A stretch of DNA of 64,000 nucleotides, taken from Dethiosulfovibrio russensis. GTDB taxonomy: Bacteria > Synergistota > Synergistia > Synergistales > Dethiosulfovibrionaceae. Shown here one piece after another: positions 62,206-64,000 of the stretch. The position numbers and the translations under genes are program-made. The stretch spans positions 124,001-188,000 of the forward strand of contig NZ_JAKGUG010000003.1 in the NCBI RefSeq assembly GCF_021568855.1, given 5' to 3'. Position 1 is the stretch's first letter; every line of letters begins with the position of its first letter. Below the pieces are notes generated by a model, which saw nothing but the letters and a program-made list of their open reading frames with translations, searched no databases and was not told the origin of the DNA.

Positions 62206-63942
62206 GTGATACATTATCTTTCCTCCTCGACTGCTTTTGTCCTATCCTCCCTGGTGCTCGTGTCGTTCATGTTGCAGAGACTCTACCGGAGGACTTTATC
62301 GAAAGAACGTTATTTTTATATGAGAGATCTGACTCTGGTGGGAGTCTGGATGCTGTTTGCCCTTTGGACCGGAGACAGCGAAATTCGTGCCGTCGTAGGT
62401 ATGGCGTTGTTGGGTTCTATAGTCGGAATGGTGCAGCACACTTCTCCGAACAAGAAACTCTCTTGGCTTTTCGTAGTGGTCGGCTTTTTTTTCGCCCTGG
62501 TAGGTCCTAGAATCTCATTCGTAGGCATGCCGGGAGGGCAATATCTTTATCTTTCCTCTTATTCCTCGATTCTGATGACAGCCCTTTGGGTGACGGTTTT
62601 CCCTCTTTTGTTTCAGAGATTGGATGCTATCCCTGGGTTGGCCGGACACCTTCTCGGGGTAAGTTTCTCCTTGACCTTGCTGATATCCTCGATTTCGGGG
62701 CAACAGGTAGGAGACGCTTTTCTCATGTCTATTGCGGGGGTCTCTTTCGTCGCGGTCTTCTGGAGTAGACTGGGCCATAACTATCGCCAACTTGGGAAGC
62801 CTCTTTCCTCGTTTTGGGGTATGTTGGTGGCGGGGGCCTCTCTGGTCGGGGTGACCAAGGGTGTGACCTTCACCACGTTGATGGTGATACCGATGGGGCT
62901 CTACGCTCTTCCGATGATGGAGCTATCCCTGTATTTGGTCAGCCATGCCGTCCCTCTGGGTAAATGGGGCAACGTGTCCATCTATCACAGGATGATGGAC
63001 AGAGGGGTGGATCATCCCGGTGCGGTCAAGTTCGTCACGTTCCTCTGTCTTTTGATCGGTACGGTAGTATCCTTCGTGCAGATAGGCATAAACGATACCA
63101 CCAGGCCGGCCTTTTTATCCCTTTTGGCTGTGTCTATAGCAGTAGTGGTCTCCTGCCTCAAAGGTTCGCAAGGCAGGGCTAGAACCGGTCTTTGGGGAAT
63201 CCGGGTCGATGGAATGTCAATGAATTACGCTCTTTCCAAAGTAAGGGGAAGGTTCTTGTCCGGGGCTCCGTCTGCCATGATAGTGACGGCTAACGCTCTG
63301 TCTTTTTATAGGGCTAAAAAAGACCCTCTGTACAGGGAAATTGCGGATTCAGCCTGGCTTACCCTGCCTGACGGTGCCGGATTGGTCTGGGCTCTTAAGT
63401 TCTTGGGCGTTCCGGTGGTCGAGCGGGTGGCCGGCATCGATTTTATGCATGGATTATGCCGTCTTGCCGCAGTGGAGAGATGGCCTATCTATCTGCTGGG
63501 AAGTAAGCCCGATGTCGTATCCTCTGCCGCCGTCGAGCTGGAGCGACTTTATCCCGGTTTAAAAGTCGTAGGCTATCGTGACGGTTATTTCGACGATTTG
63601 GAGGATCAAGATATCCTGCAGGGCATTCGGAGTTCGGGGGCTAAGCTCCTCTTTACTGCCTTGGGTGTACCTAAACAGGAGGCCTGGTTGAACCGTTATC
63701 TTCCCGAGATGGACGGTGTCGTCGGTGTCGGAGTCGGAGGAAGTTTCGACGTGATATCCGGAAGGCTTAGAAGGGCTCCTCTTTTGTGGCAAAAATGTGG
63801 TCTGGAATGGCTGTATAGACTTATTCAGGAACCCTGGCGTTTGCGCCAGGATGTCGATTTGGTGTTGTTCGTATTCTCCGTTCTATTGGAGAAGATAGGG
63901 TTCTCCGGCTGGAGGGGAAAAGATGAAAACCATCGTAGCTGA
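62206..63942 (+). CDS. Degenerate WecA-like membrane domain fused to TagA/WecG glycosyltransferase
   Basis: 578 residues. Residues 1-320 form about ten membrane helices with the layout of WecA/TagO sugar-1-phosphate transferases, including a late YHRMMDRGVDHPGAV like their HHRLLDRG motif. The catalytic aspartates are gone: GM (74-75) for DD, and QRLDAIPGLAG for NLIDGLDGLA. Residues 330-550 are a TagA/WecG/CpsF glycosyltransferase with Asp389 (LPDGAGLVWA), Gln491 (GVPKQEAW) and the basic EWLYRLIQEPWRLR tail. It probably adds a sugar to a lipid-linked precursor. GTG 62206 is the first start in frame; its ribosome site is weak. Confidence 0.8.
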   Translation: MIHYLSSSTAFVLSSLVLVSFMLQRLYRRTLSKERYFYMRDLTLVGVWMLFALWTGDSEIRAVVGMALLGSIVGMVQHTSPNKKLSWLFVVVGFFFALVGPRISFVGMPGGQYLYLSSYSSILMTALWVTVFPLLFQRLDAIPGLAGHLLGVSFSLTLLISSISGQQVGDAFLMSIAGVSFVAVFWSRLGHNYRQLGKPLSSFWGMLVAGASLVGVTKGVTFTTLMVIPMGLYALPMMELSLYLVSHAVPLGKWGNVSIYHRMMDRGVDHPGAVKFVTFLCLLIGTVVSFVQIGINDTTRPAFLSLLAVSIAVVVSCLKGSQGRARTGLWGIRVDGMSMNYALSKVRGRFLSGAPSAMIVTANALSFYRAKKDPLYREIADSAWLTLPDGAGLVWALKFLGVPVVERVAGIDFMHGLCRLAAVERWPIYLLGSKPDVVSSAAVELERLYPGLKVVGYRDGYFDDLEDQDILQGIRSSGAKLLFTALGVPKQEAWLNRYLPEMDGVVGVGVGGSFDVISGRLRRAPLLWQKCGLEWLYRLIQEPWRLRQDVDLVLFVFSVLLEKIGFSGWRGKDENHRS

Positions 63943-64000
63943 AGACATTATGAGCCGAGATCTCACGGCGGTGATGTCTCAAGACCGCGTTTTCGACGCC
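63923..64000 (+). CDS. CBS-domain protein, N-terminal 26 residues (cut by window edge)
   Basis: ATG at 63923 follows GGAGGGG and overlaps the end of the previous gene by 20 bases. The visible start, MKTIVAEDIMSRDLTAVMSQD, is the typical opening of a CBS domain (DIMSxDLxxV). The rest lies outside the window, so any fused partner domain is unknown. Confidence 0.65.
   Translation, partial: MKTIVAEDIMSRDLTAVMSQDRVFDA

Noticed and set aside
62184-62510. TTG start with a good ribosome site just before the glycosyltransferase fusion
   Set aside because: It opens a different frame that gives an arginine-rich product without any motif. The frame from 62206 encodes the conserved membrane protein. It might still serve as a leader peptide, but nothing supports that.

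Overview
The window looks like chromosomal DNA of a Synergistota bacterium, probably a Dethiosulfovibrio-like anaerobic peptide fermenter. This is inferred from gene content and protein style, not from a database match. Supporting signs are a diderm type IV pilus system with secretin and PilMNO, a four-gene 2-oxoacid:ferredoxin oxidoreductase, HypF, a selenocysteine tRNA, many GTG/TTG starts and moderately high GC. There is no phage, insertion sequence, CRISPR array or other obvious mobile DNA. Genes are dense, most run left to right, and many overlap by 1-4 bases in long operons.

Layout. 1-2.1 kb: end of purB, glpX, and a cold-shock gene with its own promoter (inside glpX) and terminator. 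2.1-4.4 kb: hypF on the minus strand. 4.4-9.2 kb: cobO, mnmA, a Lon-type protease and nth. 9.2-23.4 kb: a type IV pilus locus, pilB-pilT-pilC-pilin-three minor pilins-pilY1-pilMNOP-pilQ. 23.4-27.3 kb: efp, a zinc-ribbon protein, an Asp23-family protein, an unknown membrane protein, nusB and xseA. 27.3-30.8 kb: a methylthioadenosine / S-adenosylhomocysteine recycling block (mtnA-ahcY-mtaD). 30.8-41.6 kb: alaS, ruvX, mutS, mutL, miaA, ispH and rpsA. 41.6-46.5 kb: def, fmt, an unknown P-loop ATPase and the four oxidoreductase subunits. 46.5-50.6 kb: a Nudix hydrolase, xerD, punA, pyrimidine phosphorylase and a membrane-anchored J protein. 50.65-51.7 kb: tRNA-Sec, then an FMN riboswitch driving a stand-alone ribB. 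51.7-55.8 kb: clpB and cysS on the minus strand. 55.9-62.1 kb: an unusually short uvrC, ribD-ribE-ribBA-ribH and serS. 62.2-64 kb: a membrane glycosyltransferase fusion and the start of a CBS-domain gene cut by the window edge.

How the genes fit together. The pilus block holds the motor ATPases, platform, pilins, adhesin/tip protein, alignment complex and outer-membrane secretin; only the prepilin peptidase is missing. The mtnA-ahcY-mtaD block, with punA further on, could recycle S-adenosylmethionine by-products through inosine-type intermediates. The ferredoxin-linked oxidoreductase suits 2-oxoacid oxidation during amino-acid fermentation.

Most novel observations. (1) A catalytically degenerate WecA/TagO-like membrane domain fused to an apparently intact TagA/WecG glycosyltransferase. 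(2) A UvrC that lacks roughly 115-120 residues between the UVR motif and the RNase H-like nuclease but keeps all other domains. (3) ahcY-mtaD coupling with altered adenine-pocket residues, suggesting S-inosylhomocysteine hydrolysis. (4) An uncharacterised P-loop ATPase heading the oxidoreductase operon. (5) An uncharacterised two-helix membrane protein behind an Asp23 gene, separated from it by an internal terminator.
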